Source of the DNA: Acidimicrobiia bacterium
GTDB taxonomy: Bacteria; Actinomycetota; Acidimicrobiia; IMCC26256
Length of the DNA stretch: 7,455 nt
Assembly (NCBI GenBank): GCA_023262065.1
Contig: JALRDW010000164.1
Span: forward strand, 1 to 7,455
Direction: 5' to 3'
Position 1 is the stretch's first letter; the number at the start of each line of letters is the position of its first letter. Shown piece after piece: positions 1 through 6,497 of the stretch. The notes below the pieces were generated by a model. That model was not told the origin of the DNA, did no database searches, and was given only the letters and a program-made list of their open reading frames with translations. A program made the position numbers and the translations under genes.

Positions 1-239
1 TGCAGCACCGCCTCCAGCCGCTTCATGTCGACCTCCCGGTCGCCCGGAAGCCCGATCGCGATGGGCTCCTCGGTGCCGTCGGGTCCGGTCACCATGAACA
101 CGACGTTCTTCAGCGTGTCGGCGGCCACCCAGGACCGGTCCGTGCGCGCGAGGTCTGGACGGTCATTCGACAGGGAGACAAGCGTCTCGATCGTCGGGGA
201 GTCGGGGGTGTCCTCGACATGCGATGCAGGCCTCCTCAC
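1..239 (-). CDS. Prolyl-tRNA synthetase-type editing (INS/YbaK-like) domain, lacking the upstream catalytic region; runs off the left edge
   Basis: About 79 residues are visible. The frame matches the internal editing domain of bacterial-type prolyl-tRNA synthetase, which hydrolyses mischarged Ala-tRNA(Pro). Counting from a GTG at 239, the signatures are EDTPDSPTIETL (residues 9-20), DRSWVAADTLKNVVF (34-48, with the conserved Lys at 44) and GLPGDREVDMKRLEAVL (63-79). In full-length enzymes this domain sits after about 220 residues carrying class II motifs 1 and 2. Here homology starts only about 6 residues after the possible start, and the preceding gene ends at 271, so no catalytic N-terminus can exist at this locus. 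It is either a free-standing trans-editing protein or a 5'-truncated proS remnant; what lies beyond base 1 decides. The start is uncertain: GTG 239 and GTG 254 are in frame, but the good AGGAGG at 236-231 leads to an ATG in another frame. Domain identity is fairly sure, gene status is not. Confidence 0.6.
   Translation of the reverse strand, partial: MRRPASHVEDTPDSPTIETLVSLSNDRPDLARTDRSWVAADTLKNVVFMVTGPDGTEEPIAIGLPGDREVDMKRLEAVL
231..236 (-). promoter_or_regulatory. Shine-Dalgarno-like AGGAGG before the editing-domain frame
   Basis: A perfect minus-strand AGGAGG lies 10 bases before the ATG at 220-218. That ATG opens only a 36-codon frame, whereas the editing-domain frame is shifted relative to it and has no start codon downstream of this site before well inside the domain. 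The site therefore belongs either to a gene whose start has been lost or frameshifted, or it falls by chance inside the 5' end of a GTG-started gene. Confidence 0.35.
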
Positions 240-264
240 CCCGCGCCGGAGCACGGCGCCGGGG
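239..264 (-). terminator. GC-rich hairpin after the acyl-CoA synthetase gene
   Basis: GCGCCG (243-248) pairs perfectly with CGGCGC (254-259) around a 5-base loop. CCCC (239-242) pairs with GGGG (261-264) across a single bulged base, giving a 10-bp stem. It starts 7 bases after the synthetase stop codon. No T-tract follows, so it would be a U-less terminator or a structure affecting translation of the next frame. In GC-rich DNA such stems also arise by chance. Confidence 0.35.
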
Positions 265-270
265 CGGGGA

Positions 271-2073
271 TCACGCGTAGAGGGACTCGATCTCGGCGGC
301 GTACCGGGCCGTGATGCCCCGCCGCTTCAACTTCATGGTCGGGGTGAGCTCCTCGGAGTCCGCCAACCACTCCTCGTGGAGCACCGTGAACCGCTTGATG
401 CCCTCGACCTGCGAGAAGTTCGAGTTCACGTGGTCCACATCGGCCTGGATCTGGGCCAGCACCTCCGGGTTCACCGCGAGCGCGGCGAGCGACGTGTCCT
501 GGATGCCCTCGCTGGCCGCCCAGACCGGGGCCACCTCGGGATCGAGGACGAGCAGCGCCGTGAGGTAGGGCCGGCCGTCACCGATCACGCAGGCCTGCCC
601 GATGAGCGCCGAGGCCTTGAGGGCGGCCTCGATGTTCGCGGGCGAGATGTTCTTGCCGCCGGCGGTGATGATGAGTTCCTTCTTGCGATCGACGATCTTG
701 AGGTACCCGTCCTCGTCGAGCACCCCGATGTCGCCGGTGTGGAACCACTCGCCGGTCATCACCTCGGCCGTCTTCTCGGGGTCGTCGAGGTAGCCCTTGA
801 AGATGTTGCCGCCCTTGCAGAGCACCTCGCCGTCCTCACCCAGGCGCACCTCGGTCCCCGGGATGGCCGGGCCGACCGTCCCGACCTTGACGCGGAACGG
901 CGTCCAGGTCATCGGGCCGTAGGTCTCGGACAGGCCGTAGATCTCGGAGAGCTCGATGCCGAGCCCCCGGAAGAACCGGAGGATCTCGAACGGGATGGGG
1001 GCGGCGCCGGTGATCGCGACGCGGCACTGGTCGAGACCGAGGATGCCGCGCCACGGCGCGAGCGCGGCCGCATCGACCTCCGCGTGACGGGCGGCCAGGT
1101 CGGCGGGGACCGCCTCGCCCCGGGCGCGGTACTCGCTCACCTCCCACCCGAGGTCGATCGCCGCGTCGAAGGCCCGACCCTGCTCCGGATCGCCGTGCAC
1201 GAGCGCCGAGACGGTCGCGTACGCCTTCTCCCAGACCCGCGGCACGGCGAAGAAGATCTCCGGCCGGGTCCTGGTGAGCCACTGCGTGACCTTGCCCGCC
1301 TCCGGGCAGGTCGTGATCTCGTACCCGTGGATGATCGCCGCGTAGTGCGAGGTCATCCGTTCGGCGATGTGCGCCATCGGCAGGTACGACACGAGTCGCA
1401 TGCCGTCCACGTCGAAGCCGAACCGCTCGACCAACGAGGAGGCCGTCCACATCACGCCGCCGTGGTCGAGCATCACGCCCTTCGGCGGACCGGTCGTACC
1501 CGAGGTGTAGATCACCGTGGCGAGGTCGGCCGGCTGCGCGATCGCCGCGGCGGTGTCGAGGTCGACCGGGTCGAGCCCGAACTGGTCGTCCCAGAGCAGC
1601 ACGCCGTCGGGGAGGGTCGCCGGCGGGTCGATGACGGTGATCTGCTCGAGCGTGGGGAGGTCGCCGCGCACCGACAGCATCGAGGTCAGGTACCCCTCGT
1701 GCTCGACGATCGCGAACCGAGCCTTCGAGTGGGAGACCAGGTAGGCGATCTGCTCCGGCGACGATGAGGAGTAGATGGAGATCGGCGTGGCCCCGCAGAG
1801 CAGTGCGGCGACGTCGGCGATGTGGAACTCGGGTCGGTTGCTCATCATGAGCACGACGCGGTCCCCGCGCCCGACCCCGTGCGCTGCGAGGCTCGCCGCG
1901 AGCCGGCACGCCTGCTCGGCGTACTGCGCGTAGGTGAGCTCGGTCGCGGTGTCACCGTCGTAGGACCGGAGCGCGACCCGGTCGGGGTTCGCCCGGACCG
2001 TGTCCCGGAACGCAGTGGTCACCGTGGCGCCGGCCACCGCCGCGTCGATCTGTGCCGCCGTGCGTTCGGTCAT
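271..2073 (-). CDS. Long-chain acyl-CoA synthetase (AMP-dependent ligase, FadD15/COG1022-like)
   Basis: A complete 600-residue cytoplasmic or membrane-associated enzyme that activates a fatty acid with ATP and CoA through an acyl-adenylate. The AMP-binding domain carries the P-loop YTSGTTGPPKG (residues 189-199), the adenine-contacting YGLSETYGP (379-387), the TGD motif (446-448) and the hinge region KKELIITAGGKNISP (464-478). The C-terminal lid has TPTMKLKRR (577-585), whose Lys581 is a plausible adenylation lysine. Length and motifs fit the bacterial long-chain family (COG1022) better than short-chain acetyl-CoA synthetases. I chose the ATG at 2073 because GAGG precedes it by 4 bases and GAGAGG by 10, and family similarity begins just after it. 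An ATG at 2091 would add six residues but has no good ribosome site. The gene is separated from the CoA-transferase gene by 280 bases and probably has its own promoter. The fatty acid substrate cannot be read from sequence. Confidence 0.93.
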   Translation of the reverse strand: MTERTAAQIDAAVAGATVTTAFRDTVRANPDRVALRSYDGDTATELTYAQYAEQACRLAASLAAHGVGRGDRVVLMMSNRPEFHIADVAALLCGATPISIYSSSSPEQIAYLVSHSKARFAIVEHEGYLTSMLSVRGDLPTLEQITVIDPPATLPDGVLLWDDQFGLDPVDLDTAAAIAQPADLATVIYTSGTTGPPKGVMLDHGGVMWTASSLVERFGFDVDGMRLVSYLPMAHIAERMTSHYAAIIHGYEITTCPEAGKVTQWLTRTRPEIFFAVPRVWEKAYATVSALVHGDPEQGRAFDAAIDLGWEVSEYRARGEAVPADLAARHAEVDAAALAPWRGILGLDQCRVAITGAAPIPFEILRFFRGLGIELSEIYGLSETYGPMTWTPFRVKVGTVGPAIPGTEVRLGEDGEVLCKGGNIFKGYLDDPEKTAEVMTGEWFHTGDIGVLDEDGYLKIVDRKKELIITAGGKNISPANIEAALKASALIGQACVIGDGRPYLTALLVLDPEVAPVWAASEGIQDTSLAALAVNPEVLAQIQADVDHVNSNFSQVEGIKRFTVLHEEWLADSEELTPTMKLKRRGITARYAAEIESLYA

Positions 2074-2187
2074 CGGACCTCGACCTCTCATGGAGTCGGA
2101 TCGCCGGGGGCCACCCGACGGGGGACGCCATCGTGCCGCAGACCGGCCGTCGCGCTCCACCCCCTCCCCGGCATCCCGTCCGGTCGT

Positions 2188-2258
2188 CCCCAGCCCGTCC
2201 ACAGTCGACGGCCCGATGTCCACGGGGCGGGGCGCCGCTTTCCCCAGCTCATCCACAG
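2188..2258 (+). repeat. Imperfect 17-base direct repeat CCCCAGCYCRTCCACAG
   Basis: Copy one is at 2188-2204 and copy two at 2242-2258. They agree at 15 of 17 positions with start points 54 bases apart. Each contains one TCCACA core of the larger cluster, so the repeat unit is longer than the core motif alone. Confidence 0.55.
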
Positions 2259-2293
2259 GCGGGCCCGGCTCCATCCACAGGCCCTGTGGACAG
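2195..2293. promoter_or_regulatory. Cluster of five DnaA-box-like TCCACA motifs
   Basis: Four plus-strand nine-mers resemble the DnaA box consensus TT(A/G)TCCACA: CCGTCCACA at 2195, ATGTCCACG at 2216, TCATCCACA at 2249 and CCATCCACA at 2271. A fifth in the opposite orientation, CTGTCCACA, occupies 2285-2293. The best two (2249 and 2285) differ from consensus at one position, the others at two. Start-to-start spacings of 21, 33 and 22 bases are close to whole helical turns. The cluster sits upstream of the acyl-CoA synthetase gene. Binding by DnaA is inference; another regulator or a family of intergenic repeats would look the same. Confidence 0.4.
2274..2290. repeat. 17-base inverted repeat TCCACAGG-C-CCTGTGGA
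   Basis: Two perfect 8-base arms flank one central C, formed by the two inward-facing members of the TCCACA cluster. The symmetry and its position about 200 bases upstream of the acyl-CoA synthetase start suit a dimeric DNA-binding protein; the loop is too short for an RNA hairpin of the full stem. Confidence 0.45.
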
Positions 2294-2307
2294 TCCGGCA
2301 CCGGCGT

Positions 2308-2336
2308 GACCCCGAGTGGTTCGTGTGGCTGGGGTC
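2308..2336 (-). terminator. Possible hairpin after the CoA-transferase gene
   Basis: GACCCC (2308-2313) pairs with GGGGTC (2331-2336); AG/CT adds two inner pairs after one bulged G. It lies 18-46 bases beyond the CoA-transferase stop codon. The loop is long and there is no T-tract, so terminator function is only suggested by position. Confidence 0.25.
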
Positions 2337-2353
2337 GTACCGTCGGGTTCCGG

Positions 2354-3505
2354 TCACCCACCGTCGCGGGCGGGCCAGGTGGGGTCGGCGGCGAGGGCGC
2401 CGAGGACGGCCTCCGTGTCCGCACCGAGGGTGCGGCCGGCGTGCCGGATCTCCCCGGGGGTGGCCATGAGTCGGGCGACCGGGGCCGCCATGAGGACGCC
2501 GTCCACCTCGACGAGGGCCTCGCGCTCGACGAGGTGGGGGTCGGCCACGACGTCGGCGATCGAGTACACCCGGGCCGCCGCAGCCTCGGCCCCGGCGAAG
2601 GCCGCGAGGGCCTCGGCGGCGGTGCGGGCCGCGCACCACTCGCGCACGAGCGCGTCGAGCTCGGCCCGGTGCTCGGCCCGACCCGTGAACGTGGCGAAGC
2701 GCGGATCGCCGGCGACGCCGAGGAGGTCGAGCACCCGCATCGCCACCGACTCGGCGGATGCCGAGATCGCGATCCAGACGCCGTCGGCGCACTCGTAGGT
2801 CCCGCGCGGGACGGTGTACGGGATGCCCGCACCGAGACGCGGTTGGAGGTACCCGAGCCCCGCGTAGGCCGCGGGGAGCGGCCCCATCACCTGGAGGATC
2901 GACTCGAGCAGGTTGACGTCGACCACCTGCCCCTCCCCCGTCCGATCACGGTGGCGCAGGGCGACCATCACCGCGAACGCGCCGACGATGCCCGTGAGTT
3001 CGTCGGTCAGGGCGATCGGCGGGAGCAGCGGGGCGCCGTCCGGGTCACCGCTGAGGCCGGCGAACCCGCTCATCGCCTCGGCGATCGACGCGAATCCGGG
3101 CTGGGAGCGGTACGGACCCGTCTGGCCGAACCCGGTGACGCGGAGCACGACGAGGCGCGGGTTGCGCGCCAGCAGGTGCTCGGGGTCGAGGCCGAGCCGC
3201 TCGAGCGTGCCGGGCCGGAAGTTCTCGATCAGCACGTCCGCGTGGTCGATGAGGGTGCGCGCGGCCTCGAGCCCGGCGGTCGTCTTGAGGTCGAGCACGA
3301 CGCTCCGCTTACCCCGCCCCACGGTCTGCCACATGTACGCGTCGCCACCCCCGGGCGGCATCCAACCCATGCGTCGGGTGCCGTCACCGGCCGGCGCCTC
3401 CACCTTGATGACGTCGGCCCCGAAGTCCGCGAGGTACTTGGCCGCCGCGGGTCCCGCGAGGACCGTGGCGAGGTCGACCACCCGCAAGCCCTCGAGCGCC
3501 TGCAT
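2354..3505 (-). CDS. CaiB/BaiF-type (class III) CoA-transferase
   Basis: A complete 383-residue protein of the formyl-CoA transferase/CaiB family, which moves CoA between carboxylic acids via an aspartyl-CoA thioester. The N-terminal signature is LEGLRVVDLATVLAGPAAAK (residues 4-23), followed by FGADVIKVE (28-36), GKRSVVLDLK (65-74), DVLIENFRPGTLERLGL (90-106) and GFGQTGPY (125-132). Asp168 in IALTDELTG (164-172) falls where the catalytic Asp (about 169) of this family lies. The His that racemase members (alpha-methylacyl-CoA racemase) use is absent in the PGFAS segment (136-140), favouring transferase. Pro and Ala richness near the C-terminus is ordinary for this genome. The start ATG is 3 bases after the metallophosphoesterase stop, with a weak GGTAGG just ahead, so translation is probably coupled. 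Donor and acceptor acids are unknown; neighbours suggest a short- or branched-chain acid. Confidence 0.9.
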   Translation of the reverse strand: MQALEGLRVVDLATVLAGPAAAKYLADFGADVIKVEAPAGDGTRRMGWMPPGGGDAYMWQTVGRGKRSVVLDLKTTAGLEAARTLIDHADVLIENFRPGTLERLGLDPEHLLARNPRLVVLRVTGFGQTGPYRSQPGFASIAEAMSGFAGLSGDPDGAPLLPPIALTDELTGIVGAFAVMVALRHRDRTGEGQVVDVNLLESILQVMGPLPAAYAGLGYLQPRLGAGIPYTVPRGTYECADGVWIAISASAESVAMRVLDLLGVAGDPRFATFTGRAEHRAELDALVREWCAARTAAEALAAFAGAEAAAARVYSIADVVADPHLVEREALVEVDGVLMAAPVARLMATPGEIRHAGRTLGADTEAVLGALAADPTWPARDGG

Positions 3506-3508
3506 CGC

Positions 3509-4630
3509 CTACCAGAGCTCGGTGTAGCAACGGTGCTCGAGCGGACCCAGCGAGTAGTCGCGGTACATGCCGGCGTAGAGGAAGCGGGTGCGCTCGGTCC
3601 AGTCCATCGCCGCCTGGGTCGAGATGCGGTGGACCACCTGCGTGAACCCGCCCTCGTGGATCCGGTACTCGGCCCACACGCCCGGGTAGTCCTTCGTCGC
3701 CCCGACCTCCACGCACGGGATGAACCGGGCGCGCTCGGAACGGCGGATCCGGTGCCGGTGCGTATGACCGGCGAAGTAGCCGACGATGTTGGTGCGCCGC
3801 AGCACGACCTCCCCGAAGGCCTCGGAGTCGTCGCAGTTGACCCCGAAGTACGAGGCACTCCGCTCCTCGGCGTCGAGGTCCCAGAGGTTGTGGTGACCGA
3901 AGACGAACACCGGGTTCGACGCCGCGGCCGCGTACTCGTCGAGCCAGTCGATCTGCGCCGCCGTGATCCGACCGAACTCGGTGCCCGGGCGCACGGTGTC
4001 GAGCATCACGAACGACACGCCGTCACGCTCCACCGCGTACGGCGCACCCTCGAGGGCCATGGTGTCGTCGCGCATGGCGTCGTGGTTGCCCCGCACGTGG
4101 TGCATCCGGTCGCCGAGACGGCCGTAGGCATCGAGGAACTGCTGGTACTCCTCGACGGTGCCCTCGCAGGTGAGGTCGCCCTTCACGAGCACGAGGTCCG
4201 GGTCGAGCTCCAGCATCTCGTCGATCGCCGCATCGTTCATGGTCTGCGGGTACGGGGGTTCGTCGGGACGCGGGATCGCGACGCCGAGCTCCTCGTCGGG
4301 GACGGTGTGGATGCGCCCGCACACGGTCTCCCCGAAGTGGACGTCGTTGGCGGTCGCCACGGTCGCGAGCAGCCGCCCCGGAGGACGGACGAGCGTGGTC
4401 ACGGTGCGCGGGAAGTGCGGATCGTCACCGTGCACGGCTCCCTCGACGTCGACGCCGACCTCGGCTCCCGACTCGAGCCCGGTGACGTGGGCGAGGTGGT
4501 AGGGACCGGTGGTGGTCACCTCACGACCGCCGACCCGTGTGACCACCGGGACGGACTCGGCGGTGCGGAAGAACACCGTGACGTCGTCCGTCCCGACGCT
4601 CATCACCTCGGGATGGATGATCTCGGGCAT
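3509..4630 (-). CDS. Calcineurin-like metallophosphoesterase (COG1409-type)
   Basis: A complete 373-residue protein. The two-metal phosphoesterase core shows all expected blocks: DVH (Asp96, His98), KGDLTCEG (150-157, Asp152), RGNHDAM (180-186, Asn182/His183), FGHHN (244-248) and AGHTHRHR (287-294, His289/His291). Residues 1 to about 85 precede the core and look like a small beta-sandwich, comparable to the N-terminal domain of purple acid phosphatases. No signal peptide or membrane segment is visible, so it should act in the cytoplasm. Substrates in this family range from cyclic nucleotides to nucleotides, phosphoproteins and phospholipids; none can be chosen here. The gene lies 3 bases after the carboxylase epsilon-like gene and 3 bases before the CoA-transferase gene, which suggests one transcript and coupled translation. 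No clear ribosome binding site precedes the ATG at 4630. It is the odd member of an otherwise acyl-CoA operon. Confidence 0.9.
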   Translation of the reverse strand: MPEIIHPEVMSVGTDDVTVFFRTAESVPVVTRVGGREVTTTGPYHLAHVTGLESGAEVGVDVEGAVHGDDPHFPRTVTTLVRPPGRLLATVATANDVHFGETVCGRIHTVPDEELGVAIPRPDEPPYPQTMNDAAIDEMLELDPDLVLVKGDLTCEGTVEEYQQFLDAYGRLGDRMHHVRGNHDAMRDDTMALEGAPYAVERDGVSFVMLDTVRPGTEFGRITAAQIDWLDEYAAAASNPVFVFGHHNLWDLDAEERSASYFGVNCDDSEAFGEVVLRRTNIVGYFAGHTHRHRIRRSERARFIPCVEVGATKDYPGVWAEYRIHEGGFTQVVHRISTQAAMDWTERTRFLYAGMYRDYSLGPLEHRCYTELW

Positions 4631-4633
4631 GGG

Positions 4634-4864
4634 TCAGGCCCGGGCACGCCGTCCGAGGCGACCGGACAGGCGGTACTCGCCCCGCTGGAGGCCGGACCGG
4701 CGGGCGGACAGGCGCGAGGCGCGCACCCAGTTCGACACCGGCTCCGGCGCGTCGTCCACGAACACGGCCCGCTGGGCCTCGAGCACGGCGACGGTCGCGA
4801 GCACCGCCGCGACCTCCTCCGGGGACGCGTCGGCCGGGATGCCGACGAGCGGGGCCGGGCTCAC
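4634..4864 (-). CDS. Acyl-CoA carboxylase epsilon-like subunit
   Basis: A 76-residue protein beginning with GTG at 4864, overlapping the beta-subunit stop by 4 bases (GTGA). Small epsilon subunits directly after beta subunits are characteristic of actinobacterial propionyl/acetyl-CoA carboxylases, where they help assemble or stimulate the alpha-beta complex. The visible match is a short strand followed by a helix, [20 protein letters not shown] (6-25), then a Pro-containing linker and the W-x-x-ASR segment (residues 46-51). The tail (about 50-76) is strongly basic, with nine Arg. Such subunits diverge fast, so identity rests on size, the ADASPEE-helix pattern and position as much as on similarity. 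Overlap implies translational coupling with the beta subunit. Confidence 0.75.
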   Translation of the reverse strand: MSPAPLVGIPADASPEEVAAVLATVAVLEAQRAVFVDDAPEPVSNWVRASRLSARRSGLQRGEYRLSGRLGRRARA

Positions 4865-6441
4865 AGCGGCACGTTCCCGTGCTTGCGCTGCGGGAGCGAC
4901 TCCTTCTTGGTGCGCAGCACCTCGAGGGAGCGGGCGAGGACCCGCCGCGTCTCGCGGGGGTCGATCACATCGTCCACGTAGCCACGCTCCGCCGCGTTGT
5001 ACGGGTTCGCGAACCGCTCCGTGTACTCCTCGATGAGCTCGGCCTGTCGGGTTCCGGCGTCGTCACCGGCCTCCGCGATCTCCTTGCGGAAGATGATGTT
5101 GACCGCACCCTGTGCGCCCATCACCGCGATCTCCGCCGACGGCCACGCGAACGCGAGGTCCGCCCCGATCGACTTGGAGTTCATGACCACGTACGCACCG
5201 CCGTAGCCCTTGCGGGTGATGATCTGGATGCGCGGGACGGTCGCCTCGCAGTAGGCGTAGAGCAACTTGGCCCCGTGCCGGATGATGCCGCCGTACTCCT
5301 GATCAGTGCCCGGGAGGAAGCCGGGGACATCCACGAAGGTGACGAGCGGGATGTTGAAGGCGTCGCAGGTACGCACGAAGCGCGCCGCCTTCTCCGACGC
5401 GTCGATGTCGAGACAGCCGGCGAGGACCTGGGGCTGGTTGCCCACGATGCCGACGACGTGACCGCCGATACGGGCGTACCCGCACACGATGTTCATGGCC
5501 CAGAGCGCGTTCACCTCGAAGAAGTCGCCGTCATCGACGATGTCGGCGATCACCTTCTTCATGTCGTACGGCTTGTTCGGTGCGTCGGGGATGAGACCGA
5601 GGAGTCGGTCGCAGTCCCGGTCCGGATCGTCCTCCGGATCGAAGAACGGCGGATCCTCGAGGTTGTTCGACGGCAGGAACGAGAGCAGGTACCGCACCTG
5701 CGCGAGGCAGGCCTCCTCGTCGTCGCAGACGATGTTGGCCACCCCGGACTTCGACGCGTGGGTCATGGCACCGCCGAGCTCCTCCTGGGTGACCTCCTCC
5801 CCGGTGACCGACTTCACGACGTCGGGACCGGTGATGAACATGTTCGAGGTCCCCTTCACCATGAAGATGAAGTCGGTCATCGCCGGCGAGTAGACCGCGC
5901 CGCCCGCGCACGGGCCCATGATCACGGAGATCTGCGGGATCACCCCGGAGGCCTTGACGTTGCGGTGGAAGATGCCGCCGTAGGAGGCCAGGGAGACCAC
6001 ACCCTCCTGGATCCGGGCACCGGCACCGTCGTTGAGCCCGATCATCGGGGCGCCGACCGACTCGGCGAGATCCATCACCTTGTGGATCTTCTCCGCGAAC
6101 ACCTCACCGAGTGCGCCACCGAACACCGTGAAGTCCTGGGAGAACACGAACACCTTGCGGCCGTCGATCGTGCCCCAGCCCGTCACGACGCCGTCGGTCA
6201 GCGGTCGGGTGTTCTCGATGCCGAAGCCGTGCGCCCGGTGCCGGGCGAACATGTCGAGCTCGACGAAGGAGTCCGGGTCGAGCAGACGCTCGAGCCGCTC
6301 GCGGGCCGTCAGCTTCCCGCGGGCGTGCTGACGCTCGACCGCGGCCGGGCTCCCGGCGTGCAGCGCCTCCTCGCGCAGGGCGGCGAGCTGCTCGAGCCGC
6401 TGCTCGAGCGGATGGGTCGGGGTCGGTTCCTGTGCGGCCAT
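4861..6441 (-). CDS. pccB: Acyl-CoA (propionyl-CoA-type) carboxylase, beta (carboxyltransferase) subunit
   Basis: A complete 526-residue carboxyltransferase, the usual length of PccB/AccD5. It transfers CO2 from carboxybiotin to an acyl-CoA, classically propionyl-CoA to (S)-methylmalonyl-CoA. Two crotonase-fold halves are visible: the N-half with [17 protein letters not shown] (39-55), [10 protein letters not shown] (104-113), GAGARIQEG (139-147) and [12 protein letters not shown] (176-187); the C-half with [20 protein letters not shown] (371-390), [13 protein letters not shown] (411-423) and [11 protein letters not shown] (439-449). It ends in the typical [13 protein letters not shown]. Val418 occupies the place where PccB/AccD5 enzymes carry a substrate-selecting Asp (GGAYDVM), so propionyl-CoA preference is not assured; acetyl-CoA or broader use is possible. 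The biotinylated alpha subunit is not in the window. There is no Shine-Dalgarno sequence before the ATG at 6441, but a TAACCT hexamer 8 bases upstream fits a leaderless start. The epsilon-like gene overlaps its 3' end. Confidence 0.95.
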   Translation of the reverse strand: MAAQEPTPTHPLEQRLEQLAALREEALHAGSPAAVERQHARGKLTARERLERLLDPDSFVELDMFARHRAHGFGIENTRPLTDGVVTGWGTIDGRKVFVFSQDFTVFGGALGEVFAEKIHKVMDLAESVGAPMIGLNDGAGARIQEGVVSLASYGGIFHRNVKASGVIPQISVIMGPCAGGAVYSPAMTDFIFMVKGTSNMFITGPDVVKSVTGEEVTQEELGGAMTHASKSGVANIVCDDEEACLAQVRYLLSFLPSNNLEDPPFFDPEDDPDRDCDRLLGLIPDAPNKPYDMKKVIADIVDDGDFFEVNALWAMNIVCGYARIGGHVVGIVGNQPQVLAGCLDIDASEKAARFVRTCDAFNIPLVTFVDVPGFLPGTDQEYGGIIRHGAKLLYAYCEATVPRIQIITRKGYGGAYVVMNSKSIGADLAFAWPSAEIAVMGAQGAVNIIFRKEIAEAGDDAGTRQAELIEEYTERFANPYNAAERGYVDDVIDPRETRRVLARSLEVLRTKKESLPQRKHGNVPL

Positions 6442-6449
6442 GGGCGGCG

Positions 6450-6455
6450 AGGTTA
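6450..6455 (-). promoter_or_regulatory. Candidate leaderless promoter -10 element TAACCT before the carboxylase beta gene
   Basis: On the minus strand TAACCT fits the actinobacterial -10 pattern TANNNT. Eight bases separate it from the ATG at 6441, the geometry of leaderless genes, and no ribosome binding site is present. No convincing -35 is seen 16-19 bases upstream. The hexamer is short and could be chance. Confidence 0.35.
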
Positions 6456-6456
6456 C

Positions 6457-6470
6457 CGGTCCGCGGACCG
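6457..6470. promoter_or_regulatory. Perfect 14-base palindrome CGGTCCGCGGACCG
   Basis: It lies between the epimerase stop and the carboxylase beta start, immediately upstream of the TAACCT hexamer, where an operator within a promoter spacer would be. Palindromes of this length are expected a few times in GC-rich DNA of this size, so position is the main argument. Confidence 0.3.
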
Positions 6471-6497
6471 CCGACCTCCCCCGGGCGGGGTGCCGGC

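Larger units (their letters stand above)
2074..2353. other. 280-base intergenic region between the CoA-transferase and acyl-CoA synthetase genes
   Basis: This is the largest gap in the window. From the CoA-transferase side it holds a possible hairpin (2308-2336), a cluster of TCCACA-like motifs with a palindrome (2195-2293), a featureless GC-rich stretch (about 2092-2190), and the ribosome binding region of the synthetase. The synthetase frame stays open across the gap, but its translation there is rich in Arg, Pro and Gly with no recognisable domain, so I treat it as non-coding. I could not identify a convincing -35/-10 promoter. Confidence 0.6.

Noticed and set aside
184..220. Short peptide starting at ATG 220 as a leader gene
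   Set aside because: It is a 36-codon Arg/Pro-rich frame overlapping conserved editing-domain coding; no attenuator structure follows it.
2195..2293. Chromosomal or plasmid replication origin
   Set aside because: There is no AT-rich unwinding element, no replication gene nearby, and most boxes deviate from consensus.
2074..2832. N-terminal extension of the acyl-CoA synthetase to 853 residues
   Set aside because: The added part is Pro/Arg/Ser-rich with no domain, overlaps the CoA-transferase gene in another frame, and the ATG at 2073 with nearby GAGG gives the normal family length.
2354..3505. Alpha-methylacyl-CoA racemase
   Set aside because: The racemase His in the GHD-type segment is missing, whereas the transferase Asp at 168 is present.
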